Part shown: one piece after another, positions 4,253 through 5,011 of the stretch | How the letters are laid out: each line of letters starts with the position of its first letter | Numbering within the stretch: position 1 is the stretch's first letter | From: Elusimicrobiota bacterium | GTDB taxonomy: Bacteria > RUG730 | Assembly (NCBI GenBank): GCA_031259185.1 | Contig: JAIRLV010000129.1 | Coordinates: forward strand, 1 to 5,011 | Direction: 5' to 3' | Length of the DNA stretch: 5,011 nucleotides | The notes under the pieces: model-generated | Told to the model about the DNA's origin: nothing | Database searches by the model: none | Seen by the model: the letters and a program-made list of their open reading frames with translations, nothing else | Program-made: the position numbers and the translations under genes

Positions 4253-5011
4253 TTTGTTGTATAGATGGTTCAAACATTATAGGAATTACTTTTGCAATAG
4301 CAAAACGAGAATTACAGAAAAATAAAGGAATGGATTATGAGTTTATAAAAGAAGATGTTCCTTTTTTTTATCATATATTTATGAAAAAAATTGTTCCTAT
4401 ATTGTCAACTTATAAAAATTGTATATTTTGTTTTGAAGGTCTTCATTCAACTGCTTGGAGAAAGAGTGTTTATCCAGCTTATAAGGCCAACCGTGATGAA
4501 AAAAAACAAACACAAGATTTTAAAGTCTTAAAAGATGAGTATCAAAACATAGAAAAATTTTTACATTTTTTTAGATGTAAAACTTTAAGAGTAGAATTAG
4601 CAGAAGCAGATGATTTAATCTATAAAATTTGTGAATTAGAAAGTAAATCAGATGATGTTGTTGTAATAAGTAATGACAAAGATTTTGTTCAATTATTAAA
4701 TTTTTTTTCTAATATAAGAATTTATAATCCAATTAAAAAAGTTTTTGAAAAAAACAATGAAAATATTTTATTAGAAAAAAGTCTTATTGGTGATGTTTCA
4801 GATAATATAAAAGGAATACCAGGCGTTGGAGAAAAGGTTTTTCAAAAAATGTTAGCGGACAAAGCACTTTGGAATAAAAAAATGACGCAAGAAAATATTG
4901 ATTTACAAAAAAGAATATTGCAAATTATTGATTTAAGAAATTTTCCTAAACATTTACAAGAAAACATAGAAGTTCAATATAAAACAATGGAATGGAATAA
5001 ATTTGATAAAG
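4249..5011 (+). CDS. 5'-3' exonuclease / flap endonuclease (phage FEN, T4 RNase H-T5 D15 type), 3' end cut off
   Basis: Structure-specific 5' nuclease that would remove RNA primers and 5' flaps during phage DNA replication. The frame is open from ATG at 4249 to the window end (254 full codons), so it has no visible stop. PIN-like metal-site motifs appear in order: CIDGSN with Asp6; CFEG with Glu63 where many members have Asp; WRKSVYPAYKANR (70-82), the arch region with conserved Arg, Tyr, Lys and Arg; AEADDLI with Glu119, Asp121 and Asp122; VVISNDKDF with Asp143 and Asp145; and the helix-three-turn-helix DNA-binding stretch LIGDVSDNIKGIPGVGEK (179-196) with Asp182 and Asp185. Phage FENs are often near 300 residues, so about 40-60 residues are probably missing. 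ATG overlaps the previous TGA as ATGA, with GGA at 4239-4241 as a weak SD, so translation depends on the upstream gene. It acts on the same pathway as the DnaE polymerase at the left edge. Confidence 0.95.
   Translation, partial: MICCIDGSNIIGITFAIAKRELQKNKGMDYEFIKEDVPFFYHIFMKKIVPILSTYKNCIFCFEGLHSTAWRKSVYPAYKANRDEKKQTQDFKVLKDEYQNIEKFLHFFRCKTLRVELAEADDLIYKICELESKSDDVVVISNDKDFVQLLNFFSNIRIYNPIKKVFEKNNENILLEKSLIGDVSDNIKGIPGVGEKVFQKMLADKALWNKKMTQENIDLQKRILQIIDLRNFPKHLQENIEVQYKTMEWNKFDK

Noticed and set aside
1-5011. CRISPR array, tRNA, IS element, attachment site
   Set aside because: No spaced direct repeats, cloverleaf-like segments, transposase or terminal inverted repeats were seen on reading both strands.

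Overview
The window looks like part of a tailed-phage genome, probably a large phage (or prophage) of an AT-rich bacterial host. The evidence is the very AT-rich composition, Shine-Dalgarno (SD) sites and sigma-70-type promoter of bacterial type, genes all on the + strand with stop/start overlaps or gaps of a few bases, several small unrecognised proteins, and two replication enzymes of the kind phages carry. The host cannot be named from these bases.

Layout. (1) Bases 1-1200 hold the 3' part of a C-family DNA polymerase (DnaE, Pol III alpha). The polymerase is interrupted by an intein whose C-terminal half, with an HNH homing-endonuclease domain, occupies 1-252; the polymerase resumes at Ser-His at 253. 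(2) A SLOG/YspA (DUF2493) nucleotide-binding-type protein starts on a TTG overlapping the polymerase stop (1197-1553). (3) An HExxH putative zinc metallopeptidase follows (1559-2245), then an acidic protein (2232-2639) and a Gln/Ala/Pro-rich protein (2632-3036). The metallopeptidase and the Q-rich protein share a short N-terminal motif that resembles the T4 capsid-targeting sequence, so this block may encode internal head or scaffold-like proteins. (4) A perfect consensus promoter with an extended -10 lies at 3041-3069. It starts a second block: a small four-cysteine protein (3081-3311), two unrecognised proteins (3292-3885 and 3875-4252), and a phage-type 5'-3' exonuclease/flap endonuclease that runs off the window (4249-5011).

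How it fits together. The polymerase and flap endonuclease would serve phage DNA synthesis and primer removal. The genes between them are a mix of possible nucleotide sensing, possible virion cargo and unknowns. Almost every junction is an overlap, so translation is probably coupled within each block. The only clear transcription signal is the 3041 promoter; its predicted transcript would have only about 5 nt of leader before the first ATG. No tRNA, CRISPR, IS element or rho-independent terminator was seen, and no stretch longer than about 50 bases is non-coding.
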